Source: a bacterium
Lineage (GTDB): Bacteria > Bacteroidota > Bacteroidia > Cytophagales > Cyclobacteriaceae
Assembly: GCA_024743255.1 (NCBI GenBank)
Contig: JANSWY010000056.1
Coordinates: 1 to 33,119, forward strand
Length of the DNA: 33,119 nucleotides
Direction: 5' to 3'
Shown: in pieces, positions 1 to 8,445 of the stretch
Layout of the letters: each line of letters begins with the position of its first letter
How positions within the stretch are numbered: the first letter of the stretch is position 1
Notes under the pieces: generated by a model
What the model saw: only the letters and a program-made list of their open reading frames with translations
The model's database searches: none
Told to the model about the DNA's origin: nothing
Made by a program: the position numbers and the translations under genes

Positions 1-100
1 CCCCTAAAAGGATACGGTTTTGCTCAAAAATAACAGACTCCTGTGCATACCCACAGATGGTTGTGACCATCAAAAAACTGGTCAGAATAGTTTTTGCCAT
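1..100 (-). CDS. Exported protein, N-terminal fragment (runs off left edge)
   Basis: An ATG at position 100 on the minus strand opens a frame with no stop to the window edge (33 complete codons). The N-terminus MAKTILTSFLMVTTICGYAQ is a typical Sec signal peptide: one Lys, a hydrophobic core and a G-Y-A-Q cleavage region of the kind common in Bacteroidota. Only about 13 mature residues (ESVIFEQ...) are visible, so no family can be named. It is divergent from the lipoprotein gene that starts at 337, and the 236 bases between them must hold both promoters. Confidence 0.6.
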   Translation of the reverse strand, partial: MAKTILTSFLMVTTICGYAQESVIFEQNRILLG

Positions 101-188
101 ATAACGATTGTGTTAGAGTTTAAGTTTCTGTCTGTTCAACCACAAAAACTCCTCCAATATTATATAACGGTTTAATATTCTTGATAAA

Positions 189-254
189 ATGAAAAAAGTA
201 CTTGGATTAGTGCATTTTGCATTGATCTGTTATCGAATCTTTTACATTTTATAG
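189..254 (+). other. Very short ORF resembling a signal peptide (21 aa)
   Basis: ATG at 189 followed by 20 sense codons and TAG. The start MKKVLGLVHFALIC looks like the beginning of a signal peptide or lipoprotein leader but ends at once. It lies in the otherwise gene-free interval 101-336. It may be chance, a leader peptide or the relic of an exported protein. I see no other gene or structured RNA in this interval. Confidence 0.12.
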
Positions 255-336
255 TAATTTCAACTTTCTTTAAACGACAGACCTATCTAGTTCTGCAGTT
301 AGAAATGTCTTACGAAAACCCAAAAATACCAACCCA

Positions 337-1077
337 ATGATGAAGGTCGCCTACACTTTATTGGTCTTAACGGCATTAGTATTTTGCTTGAGTTCCTGTA
401 ACAATGATGACAACACTGAGCCACTTGGCCTTTGCGATCTTGGAGAAGACTTTAAATGGACTCTTTGGTCGCCCAACTCTGAAACAGATGGTGAGAACTC
501 TTATTTTCATGAGGCTGAATTCTGTTATTCAGAGGCAGACGAAGATTTGAGTGAAAGATACCGTCTGGATATTGAGTTTTTGGATACTGAACTAGATGAT
601 GTGGTCTTTGTATCGATAGTAAATGTCTATGGGTATGAAGATCGCCAATCGGCTGCTATCTTTTTTAACCGATATTTTAACCTATCTGACTTGTCAACTC
701 AGGATGATGGTTTCATTGCTAGAGAAATTCTTGAATCCACATTTGAAGTTGATGGTTTGGACTTTGTTCAGCAGCCAGAATGTCCTGCAACAATGGATAC
801 TGGTGATTGTCCAACAGAGGTTGTTGCCGAGATTGCCGACTTTTTGAGTGCCCGTTTTAATCATGTCCGGCAGGATTTTCATCTGGAGAGTTATGAGCCT
901 ATCGATGTTGCCGGATTTAATTACATTATCAATGCGGTTCTCGATGTGGAATCAGTTGCGGTAGATCCGACTACATTGGAACCAGAGGATACTTCCATTA
1001 CGGTAAGCAATTTGATCTATGTTCCAATTCAGCTCCCAACTACCAGCGAAGTGTTGGAAGCTTATCAAAATCTTTGA
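337..1077 (+). CDS. Hypothetical outer-membrane-type lipoprotein
   Basis: 246 residues with a lipoprotein signal peptide: a hydrophobic stretch from about 4 to 17 and the lipobox L-S-S-C with the acylated Cys near residue 21, followed by acidic NNDDNTE, the usual surface or outer-membrane sorting context in Bacteroidota. The mature part is acidic and has several Cys (CDLGED, FCYSEAD, PECPATMDTGDCPTE) that could form disulfides. I recognise no domain. The start is one of two adjacent ATGs (337 or 340); both give the same leader. It is convergent with the barrel gene at 1093-1836, with 15 bases between the stops. Confidence 0.75.
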   Translation: MMKVAYTLLVLTALVFCLSSCNNDDNTEPLGLCDLGEDFKWTLWSPNSETDGENSYFHEAEFCYSEADEDLSERYRLDIEFLDTELDDVVFVSIVNVYGYEDRQSAAIFFNRYFNLSDLSTQDDGFIAREILESTFEVDGLDFVQQPECPATMDTGDCPTEVVAEIADFLSARFNHVRQDFHLESYEPIDVAGFNYIINAVLDVESVAVDPTTLEPEDTSITVSNLIYVPIQLPTTSEVLEAYQNL

Positions 1078-1092
1078 GGCAATTTTTTTGCC
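1078..1092. terminator. Small hairpin between convergent genes
   Basis: GGCAA (1078-1082) and TTGCC (1088-1092) enclose a T5 loop exactly in the gap between two converging stop codons. The stem is only five pairs and no clean U-tract follows, so terminator activity is uncertain. Confidence 0.3.
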
Positions 1093-1836
1093 CTATTTAA
1101 AGAAATAATTGATTGCAAATATTCTATTGAATGAAAGCGTATTGGTAAAAGATAATGCCAAATTGGATGCGCTCTGTCTTAGAGTCGATTCTTCATTATT
1201 GCTGCTGTTGAAAACCGTATAGGTGTAGCCAATTCCTCCTAACCTTGTTTCAATCGACAATCGATCGTTCAATACATAGTAAAGACCTAATTCAGTAGAA
1301 ACTTCAAAAATATCACCGTTGGTTTCAGAGTTGCTTTCGAACAAGATATTGTCTGTTTGCTGATCACGAATGCGAAAGTCTCTATTACTTTTTTGATAGA
1401 TGTAAGATAATTCTGGACTTAAATAGAAACCGAATTTATTAATCAAAGTAAAATATTTGCGGGTGAAAACACCAAGCCCATAAGACCTTGCAGTGTTTTC
1501 TGTTATTTCTCTTTCATCCTCATCAATATCTAATATTTCATCATAATTGGTACTTACTATCAATCTGCCACCTATTAATACCTGGTCCTTAATGAAATGT
1601 GCGTAATAAGGAGAGAATGATGATGCCCTTGTAGTGGTTTCTCTCATGACATCTGGGTTTGTAAGATTATCTAATTCGAAATCTTCTTTTTCAAGAACAA
1701 TTCCAAATGCTCCACCGATTAGTGACCTTCCTTCTGTTAGTGGTGAAATAAATTCAGTTTCTTCTTCCTGAGCAAACGACACAAAAGTTGTTAATAACAT
1801 GGCAATTGCCAATAAGTGTCCTGTTGAGATCTTCAT
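1093..1836 (-). CDS. Small outer-membrane beta-barrel protein
   Basis: 247 residues. Residues 1-22 are a Sec signal peptide ending V-S-F-A-Q. The mature protein alternates amphipathic strands with polar turns (for example SFSPYYAHFIKDQVLIGGRL, GLGVFTRKYFTLINKFGFYL, LGLYYVLNDRLSIETRLGGI) and ends in an aromatic strand, INYFFK. This is the pattern of the eight- to ten-stranded OMP_b-brl type barrels in Bacteroidota. The substrate or role is unknown. The ATG at 1836 directly precedes a good signal peptide. It lies 92 bases downstream of hemH on the same strand and could be read through from it. Confidence 0.75.
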   Translation of the reverse strand: MKISTGHLLAIAMLLTTFVSFAQEEETEFISPLTEGRSLIGGAFGIVLEKEDFELDNLTNPDVMRETTTRASSFSPYYAHFIKDQVLIGGRLIVSTNYDEILDIDEDEREITENTARSYGLGVFTRKYFTLINKFGFYLSPELSYIYQKSNRDFRIRDQQTDNILFESNSETNGDIFEVSTELGLYYVLNDRLSIETRLGGIGYTYTVFNSSNNEESTLRQSASNLALSFTNTLSFNRIFAINYFFK

Positions 1837-1928
1837 AATAAGTCTTGTTTAAAGTGAATGATGATATAGGAAGAAGGTTTGAATCAGGCTTAAGATAACT
1901 CAAGTTTGATTACAATCCCAAATAATTA

Positions 1929-2942
1929 TTACTTCGCAAGATCAGCAACACACTTTATCCATTGCTCATTTGTATTCAGACTTTCAACCAATGTCCAGGT
2001 TTCTCCTCCGGCCTCTACGAATTCTTCTTTGTATTCTTCACCAACCTCTATAGTTGTTTCTAGACAATCTGCTACAAAAGCAGGAGAGAACGCTAATACC
2101 TTTTTAACACCATCCTCTGCTAGTTTATGTAAGGTATCTTCCGTGTACGGTTGAATCCATGGATCTTTTCCAAGTCGGGATTGAAAACAAGTAATATATT
2201 GATCATCAGATAAGCCCATACCAGCAGCTATTCTTCTGCTTGTTTCAAAGCATTGAGCTCTATAGCACAAGTGATTTTTAGGCCCCAGGGACTCACAGCA
2301 GCTACCTAATTTGCAATGGCCATCAACAGATCCTTTTCTTATCTGCCTCTCTGGTAAGCCATGGTAACTGAATAATACTTTTTCGTACTTGTCTTCTTCC
2401 ATGTACTTCTTGCCAAGATTCACAAAAGTTCCAATGAAATCTTCGTGTTCAACAAAATTGGATACAAAATCTATCTGAGGGATAATCTGCCAATCTTTTA
2501 CAACTTCCATCACTTTATCGATCACGGAACCTGTGGTTGCAGAAGCATATTGAGGGAATAGTGGGATTACTTTAATGGAAGAGACATTCTTTTCCATCAA
2601 CTTTTTCAAGCCGCTTTCTATACTTGGACTTTGATACCTCATAGCAAGGACAACCTCGTATTCGTCACCCAATTCTTTTTGCACAGCTTCTTGCAAATCC
2701 TCACCATAGAACTTCAATGGCGAACCACGATCTTGCCAGAGTTTACGGTATTCTTTTGCGGATTTCGGGGCTCGGAAGGGAGCTATGATCAAATTGACCA
2801 ACATCCACCTTGGAATAGCAGGAATGTCAATAACTCTTTTGTCGGAAAGGAATTCTCTCAAATACTTTCTCACATCACCTACAGCGGTAGAATCCGGAGT
2901 ACCCAGATTGACCAGTAGCACACCTTTCTTTTGTTTACTCAT
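1929..2942 (-). CDS. hemH: Ferrochelatase
   Basis: 337 residues, the usual bacterial length. It inserts Fe2+ into protoporphyrin IX (or coproporphyrin) at the end of heme synthesis, in the cytoplasm or at the membrane face. Visible family motifs: LLVNLGTPD near residue 9, the catalytic-His motif SYHGLPERQ with His194, FQSRLGKDPWIQP near 253, and the C-terminal FSPAFVADCLETTIE around 285-299. A Cys cluster (C210, C215, C216, C226, C231) lies in the loop before the YRAQC segment; similar Cys sets bind a [2Fe-2S] cluster in some bacterial ferrochelatases. It is the last gene of an operon: only three bases separate its ATG from the stop of the VTT protein gene. Heme supply fits the iron/heme emphasis of the right half of the window. 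Confidence 0.97.
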   Translation of the reverse strand: MSKQKKGVLLVNLGTPDSTAVGDVRKYLREFLSDKRVIDIPAIPRWMLVNLIIAPFRAPKSAKEYRKLWQDRGSPLKFYGEDLQEAVQKELGDEYEVVLAMRYQSPSIESGLKKLMEKNVSSIKVIPLFPQYASATTGSVIDKVMEVVKDWQIIPQIDFVSNFVEHEDFIGTFVNLGKKYMEEDKYEKVLFSYHGLPERQIRKGSVDGHCKLGSCCESLGPKNHLCYRAQCFETSRRIAAGMGLSDDQYITCFQSRLGKDPWIQPYTEDTLHKLAEDGVKKVLAFSPAFVADCLETTIEVGEEYKEEFVEAGGETWTLVESLNTNEQWIKCVADLAK

Positions 2943-2945
2943 TGT

Positions 2946-3521
2946 CTAAAACAAATTGGAAGTCCAAATAAAATATGCATAGATAGCAAATCTTAAAAAA
3001 CGAGTGGCAGCCATCAACAAAAATCTTTGCAGAGGGAACTTAAAAGCACCTGTCAACATACAAACCAATGAAAATGGTAATGGTGTTGCAGCAGCCACTA
3101 TCACGAGGAAACCTCCGTACCTGCGATATTGTTTTTTGTATTTGTCAAAAAAGTTTTCCTCAAGCTTTTTGTAGATGTTGGTTCGATGGAATGCTTTGCC
3201 AATATAAAAGCCTAAAACTCCTGATAGATAACTGATCATGGATAAGACAAAAACATTACCTATGTAGTCACCGGGAATTCCATTTCGCAGTGCCCAAACC
3301 ATAAATAATTCAGGAGGAATAATGCCAAAAAAAACCTCAGAGATTGTAAAAATGCCGAATACCAGAATTGGTTTCTCATCTAATGGATCCAGTAAATTGT
3401 TATAGTCAACACCAAACCAATTCTTCAAAACCAATAAAATAGCAATGATAACCGCAAACCAAATCAATCCCCTCACCAGGTTTTTAACTAGAAATTGACT
3501 TTTTGTGATTTTTCTATTCAA
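2946..3521 (-). CDS. VTT/DedA-type (SNARE-associated) membrane protein
   Basis: 191 residues with about five hydrophobic segments: residues 14-30, 50-75 with the re-entrant type motif FFGIIPPELFMVWALRNG, 88-110, 135-158 with ATPLPFSLVCMLTGAFKFPL, and 165-190. The P-rich re-entrant loop plus a G-x-F hairpin is typical of the VTT (DedA/YqaA) family, which is linked to lipid scrambling or membrane homeostasis. The start appears to be TTG at 3521 because no ATG exists before the first membrane segment. It is the middle gene of the operon with hemH, 14 bases after the 213-residue protein and three bases before hemH. Family assignment is good; the substrate is unknown. Confidence 0.8.
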   Translation of the reverse strand: MNRKITKSQFLVKNLVRGLIWFAVIIAILLVLKNWFGVDYNNLLDPLDEKPILVFGIFTISEVFFGIIPPELFMVWALRNGIPGDYIGNVFVLSMISYLSGVLGFYIGKAFHRTNIYKKLEENFFDKYKKQYRRYGGFLVIVAAATPLPFSLVCMLTGAFKFPLQRFLLMAATRFLRFAIYAYFIWTSNLF

Positions 3522-3535
3522 TGCTTACAAGTGAT

Positions 3536-4177
3536 TTACTCTTTTGTATCAGTTACAGGGCTATCTGCTTCAACGGTTTTTTTCTGTTTAAGCTTTGCAA
3601 AAATTGCTTCCCAGTAGGGATCCTCCAACTCAGTATATCGATTATTGAATTGCGTGAGCTGAATTTTCACTGCGTAATTTAGCCTATTGATTGCATCCTG
3701 ATAGTAGTCTTTTCTATTTTGAGGATGGAGAATGAAAAACTTAATAATAGGGAAACAATCTTTCCTAAGATCTCCGAGCACTCTGGCAACTGGTGGGGAA
3801 GATTCGGATTCCAATAACTGAATGCTGCGATTGCAATAAAGCCCAATTCCGTTAATTAGACGTGCATAGATGCTCTGTGGGTATTTATCATCAAACTCCT
3901 CCAACCTTTCCTCACAAAAAGCCTTGAGAATGCGAAGAGGCGGAAGACTCATTTTTACATTAGTATATACATCAGGCTGCCAAAGAATCTCTCTGAAAGT
4001 AAATATTGATGGTAGCAACTCCGTATCATAGTTTCTGTCGTCCCGGATGCTTTTTAGGACCGTGGCATTGAGTTTATCTACTGTCACATCGCCTGCAAAA
4101 AGCTTGAATTGCCATTTAGTTCCGCTTTTATCAACGAAATCAATAAAGTCCCATATTTCACTCAGTGCAATCTTCAT
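3536..4177 (-). CDS. Conserved-looking hypothetical cytoplasmic protein
   Basis: 213 residues without signal peptide or membrane segments. It is mixed alpha/beta at the N-terminus (MKIALSEIWDFIDFVDKSG, KWQFKLFAGDVTVDKL) and mostly helical afterwards, with a charged, low-complexity tail (KLKQKKTVEADSPVTDTKE). I recognise no domain. It opens the minus-strand unit that continues into the VTT protein and ferrochelatase with gaps of 14 and 3 bases, so co-expression with heme synthesis is likely, but its role is unknown. The ATG at 4177 is the first in frame. Confidence 0.7.
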   Translation of the reverse strand: MKIALSEIWDFIDFVDKSGTKWQFKLFAGDVTVDKLNATVLKSIRDDRNYDTELLPSIFTFREILWQPDVYTNVKMSLPPLRILKAFCEERLEEFDDKYPQSIYARLINGIGLYCNRSIQLLESESSPPVARVLGDLRKDCFPIIKFFILHPQNRKDYYQDAINRLNYAVKIQLTQFNNRYTELEDPYWEAIFAKLKQKKTVEADSPVTDTKE

Positions 4178-4200
4178 GTAAGGGTGTTTCAGCCCTTAAA

Positions 4201-4788
4201 TTACACATTTTCTGTATTGTCAGTACGTATTTGAAGAGTATTAATCACATTCTTGATCTGCTGAAAATGCCTTTCCTGATGTGCCAGAAGAAACAAATAG
4301 GCATCTCCAAGCTGAAATGTCAACAACTTTCCGATCAGAGAAATGACCTTGACAGATGTAAAATGTTGATCTTCTGTGCTTTTGTAATATTCCTGAAACT
4401 TACCATAACCCTCTTTAAACTTTGACAGGACTTCATCGACATTCAGATCACTTGTAGGAGTAGTAACCTTAAAAGTCTTCATCTTCATTCCTATTTTGCC
4501 CTGCTCTTTTGGTTTCAGACCATTGATCATCATTCCTGCCATCATTTTTACTTTGTAATGGTCTTTTACTGACCCGTTTAGTTTCACTTTCGAAAAACCC
4601 TTTTCAATCTGCGGTAAGTAATGATCGAAAGTTAAATTTAGATGTTCAATGCATTCTATAATGCTCCATTTTCCCTTTGCTGGTTGCTTGATTAAATCTT
4701 CAGGACTGATATTCCGGAATACTTGATACTCTTTATTCTGTACCTCGAAATAGTTTTCAATTTCTTCTCTTAAAGCCTTGTATGTCAT
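4201..4788 (-). CDS. DinB-like four-helix metal-binding protein
   Basis: 195 residues from the ATG at 4788. A longer frame starting at TTG 4809 exists but adds only MLKLNIK. The N-terminal half shows the DinB-superfamily helix with KGKWSIIECIEHLN, giving the first metal-ligand His, and the C-terminal helix carries LAHQERHFQQI with two further His. These three form the usual divalent metal triad. Members of this superfamily include thiol-dependent transferases such as bacillithiol S-transferase; the substrate here is unknown. The gene follows a Crp/Fnr regulator by 58 bases on the same strand and may be cotranscribed with it, a pairing suggesting a stress- or detoxification-type role (inference). 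Confidence 0.8.
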   Translation of the reverse strand: MTYKALREEIENYFEVQNKEYQVFRNISPEDLIKQPAKGKWSIIECIEHLNLTFDHYLPQIEKGFSKVKLNGSVKDHYKVKMMAGMMINGLKPKEQGKIGMKMKTFKVTTPTSDLNVDEVLSKFKEGYGKFQEYYKSTEDQHFTSVKVISLIGKLLTFQLGDAYLFLLAHQERHFQQIKNVINTLQIRTDNTENV

Positions 4789-4846
4789 TTTTATATTGAG
4801 TTTAAGCAAATGTAGAGATACTACAACAGGCTTTTCTTGATCTAGA

Positions 4847-5440
4847 TCAAGTTCGTTCAGCAGCTTTTTTTCTCAATCTGCTCAGTGTTTCTGGAGTTAT
4901 AGCTAGGTAAGAGGCCAAGTGCTTCAACGGAATCAGCTGAAAGCATCTTGGACTTTCTCGCATTAATCTGTCAAACCGCTGTTCTGCAGTGTGGGTCATC
5001 ACATTAATCTCGTGTAAGGCCTTCATTAGAAATAATCGTTGCATCAATAGGCGGCCCCATCTCTCAAAATTTTTATACCGATCAAAAAGTTCCTGCAAAT
5101 CATTGTAATGAATTCTCACCAGCTTGCTATCTGCCAATGCCTGTGTAAAAAAAGCAGTAGGTTTTCTGTTTATAAATGAATCAATGGAACCAGAAGGGGA
5201 ATAGTCAAATGAGAATCCTATAACATGTTCCACTCCTTTGTTAATAAAATATCCTCTCATCACTCCATCCACCATGAAATACATGTATTGCTCCAGATCA
5301 CCAGCCCTGGTCACATGCTCGTTTTTCTTCACTTCTACATATTCCAATCTGGAAACAAAATCGTCCCATTCTTCATTGGTCAATTTCGGTTCGCTGAAGT
5401 TAACTCTCTTTATTTCATTCAGTTCTGGAAAAAAATCCAT
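4847..5440 (-). CDS. Crp/Fnr-family transcriptional regulator
   Basis: 197 residues. Residues 25-120 form a cyclic-nucleotide-binding-type jelly roll (KKNEHVTRAGDLEQYMYFMV, VDGVMRGYFI). Residues 120-150 form the long dimerisation helix (ERWGRLLMQRLFLMKALHE). The C-terminal winged-helix domain contains the recognition helix LASYLAITPETLSRLRKK. There are no FNR-type Cys, so an iron-sulfur sensor is unlikely. The phosphate-binding signature of true CRP is not evident, so the ligand may differ from cAMP. It is divergent from the small gene at 5509; a perfect palindrome (5483-5496) lies between them and could be an autoregulatory operator. Confidence 0.88.
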   Translation of the reverse strand: MDFFPELNEIKRVNFSEPKLTNEEWDDFVSRLEYVEVKKNEHVTRAGDLEQYMYFMVDGVMRGYFINKGVEHVIGFSFDYSPSGSIDSFINRKPTAFFTQALADSKLVRIHYNDLQELFDRYKNFERWGRLLMQRLFLMKALHEINVMTHTAEQRFDRLMRESPRCFQLIPLKHLASYLAITPETLSRLRKKAAERT

Positions 5441-5482
5441 AAGAAAATAACCTTGTGGTAAAATAAAATTAACAATAATTTG

Positions 5483-5496
5483 TTATGCTTGCATAA
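5483..5496. promoter_or_regulatory. Palindrome TTATGC-TT-GCATAA between divergent genes
   Basis: Six-base perfect arms with a two-base centre, in the 68 bases between the Crp/Fnr gene start (5440) and the small gene at 5509. Size and position suit a dimeric regulator site, possibly for the neighbouring Crp/Fnr protein. It does not match the classical CRP or FNR half-site, so this is inference. Confidence 0.35.
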
Positions 5497-5508
5497 TATT
5501 TTAATTCC

Positions 5509-5727
5509 ATGTACAAAGTAGCACCTACATACTATGATGGCCAGAGTCTAGTATTGCTATCGGACCTTCCGAATAAGCAGTGCAATTCTATTGGTAAATG
5601 GATTGGTAATGGTAATATAATTTCTATCAGTGTAGATGGCAAGAGTTTTCATGAGTGCATTCGCTATGAAGATTACGAGCTGTGGTATAGAAACTATTTC
5701 CAGATCGACGGTAATTTTTTGATTTAA
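5509..5727 (+). CDS. Small hypothetical protein (72 aa)
   Basis: 72 residues beginning MYKVAPTYYDGQSLVLLSDL. It has a clear alternation of hydrophobic and polar residues and an aromatic-rich end (YEDYELWYRNYFQI), which looks like a small folded alpha/beta protein rather than a chance frame. No signal peptide, no Cys pair motif and no recognised family. It is divergent from the Crp/Fnr gene and followed by a GC-rich intergenic island. Confidence is moderate because evidence rests on composition and context only. Confidence 0.55.
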   Translation: MYKVAPTYYDGQSLVLLSDLPNKQCNSIGKWIGNGNIISISVDGKSFHECIRYEDYELWYRNYFQIDGNFLI

Positions 5728-5730
5728 TTA

Positions 5731-5840
5731 AGAAGCCGCACAACCCTTTTCGCATCACCCATCTCACCACCCTCCTCGCGGTGGCATTAGCCAGCTACGC
5801 TCCAGCCATTTCGGTCTCCTGCTTCACCTTACCCCCAGAC
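5731..5840. other. GC-rich intergenic island, possible dispersed repeat
   Basis: About 110 bases between the small gene and recJ have roughly 59% G+C by my count (65 of 110), far above the AT-rich surroundings. The stretch contains a short hairpin (CCACC ... GGTGG around 5757-5774) and a tandem-like CCAGC pattern. Neither strand gives a convincing ORF or tRNA/rRNA. It looks like an inserted or dispersed non-coding repeat, but copy number cannot be judged from one window. Confidence 0.4.
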
Positions 5841-5898
5841 TTGTCAGATCGCTTATCTTTTATTTCAATAATTGATTTTTTTTATTCAAATTCATGGC

Positions 5899-7614
5899 AT
5901 GGAGAAGAGATGGGAATTTGAGGAGCGTCAGGATAAAGAGAAAATTCAACAGCTGTCAGAATCAATAAATGTAAATTCGTACATAGCAGAGATATTACTG
6001 CAAAGAGGAATTACCAATTTTGAAGAAGCCAAATCTTTCTTTAGACCAGAATTAAGCCAACTTCACGATCCGTTTTTGATGAAAGACCTTTCCAAAGCTG
6101 TCGATCGCCTGGGAGATGCTATTTTCAAAAACGAAAAAATCCTTATTTACGGAGATTACGATGTTGATGGTACGACCTCAGTTGCACTGGTGTATGGTTT
6201 TCTAAAACACTTCTCAGATCATTTATTATTCTATATTCCAGATAGACATAAAGAAGGTTACGGAATATCTGAAAAGGGAATTCGATTCGCTGATGAGAAT
6301 GAGGTAACATTAATCATTGCTCTGGATTGTGGTATCAAAGCTCTTGATAAGGCTGACTTAGCGAAAGACTTAGGAATTGACCTTATAATCTGTGATCACC
6401 ATTTACCAGGAGACGTACTCCCGGATGCTTTTGCTATTCTGGATCCTAAACAAGTAGATTGTCCTTATCCCTACAAAGAGCTTTCTGGCTGTGGTGTAGG
6501 ATTTAAACTGCTTCAGGGGTTTTGTATCCAGAATACAATTGATATCAATGGACTTTACCAGTTTCTTGATCTGTTAGCCATTAGTATTGCTTCAGATATT
6601 GTCCCAATCACAGGAGAAAACAGGGTGCTAGCCCATTATGGTATCAGGAAATTGAATCATTCTCCATCTCCTGGAGTAAAGGCGCTTATGAATGTCTGCG
6701 GGTTTAAACGAAAGATTGATATTGGAAACATTGTTTTTGGAATAGGGCCCAGAATTAATGCGGCAGGAAGAGTGGGGCATGCTAAAGAAGCCGTGAATTT
6801 ATTGATTGCAGGCTCTTTAGAAGAGGCAGAACAGTTTTCTGAGCAAATTGATTTTAAGAATGAGGAAAGAAGAGGACTGGATAAATCAATAACGGCAGAA
6901 GCAATAGAATTCATTGAATCAGATGATGCACTTAAAGAATCAAAATCTACCGTTTTATATGGAGAGTCCTGGCATAAAGGAGTAATAGGGATTGTAGCGT
7001 CGCGATGTATTGAAAGATATTACAGACCAACCATCATCCTAACAGAATCCAATAACAAAGCAACTGGATCAGCCAGAAGTGTGGAGGGTTTTGATATTTA
7101 TGAAGCGATCTCAGAATGTAGTGACTTGCTAGATCAGTACGGTGGGCATACACATGCTGCAGGATTAACTATGGAAATAGATCAAATCCCTGCTTTCAAG
7201 GAAAAATTTGAGAAGGTTGTATCAAAAAGAATTTTACCTGAACAATTGATTCCATTGCTGAAAGCAGATTTGGAAATCCCATTTTCTTCACTGAATTACA
7301 GACTCCATAATTTACTTACACAAATGGGCCCGTTTGGACCGCAAAACTTAGAACCCATTTTTGTAAGCAGAGGAGTGAAACTAAAGTCTTCTCCAAGAGT
7401 TTTAAAGGAGGAACATCTTAAATTAACATTAATTCAACCTGGAAGTACACTAGTTTTTGAGGCAATAGCGTTTGGATTAGGATATCTTGCAGAAGAGATA
7501 GAATTAGCAGAAAGTATAGATGTGGCATATCACCTCACTGAGAATGAATATTTAGGCAATAAATCACTTCAGCTCATGATAAAAGACATCAAGCCCAATT
7601 CTTTGATTGCTTAA
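5899..7614 (+). CDS. recJ: Single-stranded-DNA-specific exonuclease RecJ
   Basis: 571 residues from the ATG at 5899, chosen over a TTG at 5872 that only adds hydrophobic junk. It is a 5'-3' ssDNA exonuclease of the DHH phosphoesterase family, acting in recombinational and mismatch repair in the cytoplasm. Motifs in order: GDYDVDG (85-91), ALDCG (141-145), the DHH triad (166-168), SDIVP (232-236), GPRINAAGR (around 283-291) and GGHTHAAG (415-422, DHHA1 domain). An OB-like C-terminal domain with LTQMGPFGPQNLEP completes the normal length. No defect is seen. It is followed after 99 bases by lptB on the same strand. Confidence 0.96.
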   Translation: MEKRWEFEERQDKEKIQQLSESINVNSYIAEILLQRGITNFEEAKSFFRPELSQLHDPFLMKDLSKAVDRLGDAIFKNEKILIYGDYDVDGTTSVALVYGFLKHFSDHLLFYIPDRHKEGYGISEKGIRFADENEVTLIIALDCGIKALDKADLAKDLGIDLIICDHHLPGDVLPDAFAILDPKQVDCPYPYKELSGCGVGFKLLQGFCIQNTIDINGLYQFLDLLAISIASDIVPITGENRVLAHYGIRKLNHSPSPGVKALMNVCGFKRKIDIGNIVFGIGPRINAAGRVGHAKEAVNLLIAGSLEEAEQFSEQIDFKNEERRGLDKSITAEAIEFIESDDALKESKSTVLYGESWHKGVIGIVASRCIERYYRPTIILTESNNKATGSARSVEGFDIYEAISECSDLLDQYGGHTHAAGLTMEIDQIPAFKEKFEKVVSKRILPEQLIPLLKADLEIPFSSLNYRLHNLLTQMGPFGPQNLEPIFVSRGVKLKSSPRVLKEEHLKLTLIQPGSTLVFEAIAFGLGYLAEEIELAESIDVAYHLTENEYLGNKSLQLMIKDIKPNSLIA

Positions 7615-7713
7615 AATTCAATTGAATGATTATTTTTGGACTTTGTTGACCCAGATATGGACTATAGCATACTTTTTGATGGAAGTTCTGTGAGGTCAAA
7701 CCGATAGAAAATA

Positions 7714-8445
7714 ATGAAATTATCTGCAGAGCATTTAGTTAAGAAGTACAAGAAGAGAACAGTTGTAAACAACATCTCTGTCACCGTGGAGCAAGGAGAA
7801 ATCGTTGGTATGCTGGGGCCAAACGGAGCTGGCAAAACCACCTCTTTCTATATGATTGTTGGATTGATTAAGCCCAATGATGGAAATATCTTCCTCGACA
7901 ATGAAGATGTAACAAGCCTTCCAATGTACCAAAGAGCTCAAAGAGGTATTGGGTATCTGGCACAAGAAGCTTCAGTTTTTAGAAAGCTAAGTGTTGAAGA
8001 AAATATTCTTGCGCCTCTGGAAATGACAAAACTTCCAAAATCAGAGCAAAAGAAAAAGGTTGAAGAGCTAATAGAAGAATTTAGTCTTGGCCATGTAAGG
8101 AAAAACCTTGGAATGGTGCTTTCCGGAGGAGAAAGAAGAAGGACAGAAATAGCAAGAGCGCTTGCAACAGATCCAAAATTTGTATTGTTGGATGAACCAT
8201 TTGCGGGTGTTGACCCAATTGCTGTAGAAGAAATTCAATCTATTGTAGCGAAACTAAAAGACAAAAACATTGGTATTCTAATTACTGATCACAATGTAAA
8301 TGAAACTCTTTCTATCACAGACAGAGCTTATATCATGTCAGAAGGATCGTTGTTGAAAGCGGGGACAGCAGAAGCACTTGCATCAGATGAGCAGGTGAGA
8401 AGAGTCTATCTAGGAAAACATTTTGAACTTAAAAGGAAGATATAG
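7714..8445 (+). CDS. lptB: LPS export ABC transporter ATPase LptB
   Basis: 243 residues. This is the ATPase of the LptBFG complex, which extracts lipopolysaccharide from the inner membrane and pushes it along the Lpt bridge. Walker A is GPNGAGKTT (35-43), Q-loop Gln is at 84, signature LSGGE is at 136-140, Walker B is FVLLDE (156-161) and the H-loop His is at 193 (ITDHN). The segments [17 protein letters not shown] and PFAGVDP are characteristic of LptB among ABC ATPases. The gene ends with TAG immediately followed by the TTG start of the GH3 gene, so the two are almost certainly translated from one mRNA. Confidence 0.95.
   Translation: MKLSAEHLVKKYKKRTVVNNISVTVEQGEIVGMLGPNGAGKTTSFYMIVGLIKPNDGNIFLDNEDVTSLPMYQRAQRGIGYLAQEASVFRKLSVEENILAPLEMTKLPKSEQKKKVEELIEEFSLGHVRKNLGMVLSGGERRRTEIARALATDPKFVLLDEPFAGVDPIAVEEIQSIVAKLKDKNIGILITDHNVNETLSITDRAYIMSEGSLLKAGTAEALASDEQVRRVYLGKHFELKRKI

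Noticed and set aside
189-254. MKK-type 21-residue ORF as a real gene
   Set aside because: It resembles a signal peptide but ends at once, with no promoter match or partner; kept only as a low-confidence note.
5731-5840. GC-rich island as tRNA, rRNA or tmRNA fragment
   Set aside because: No acceptor/T-arm pattern, no CCA end and no rRNA segment that I recognise.
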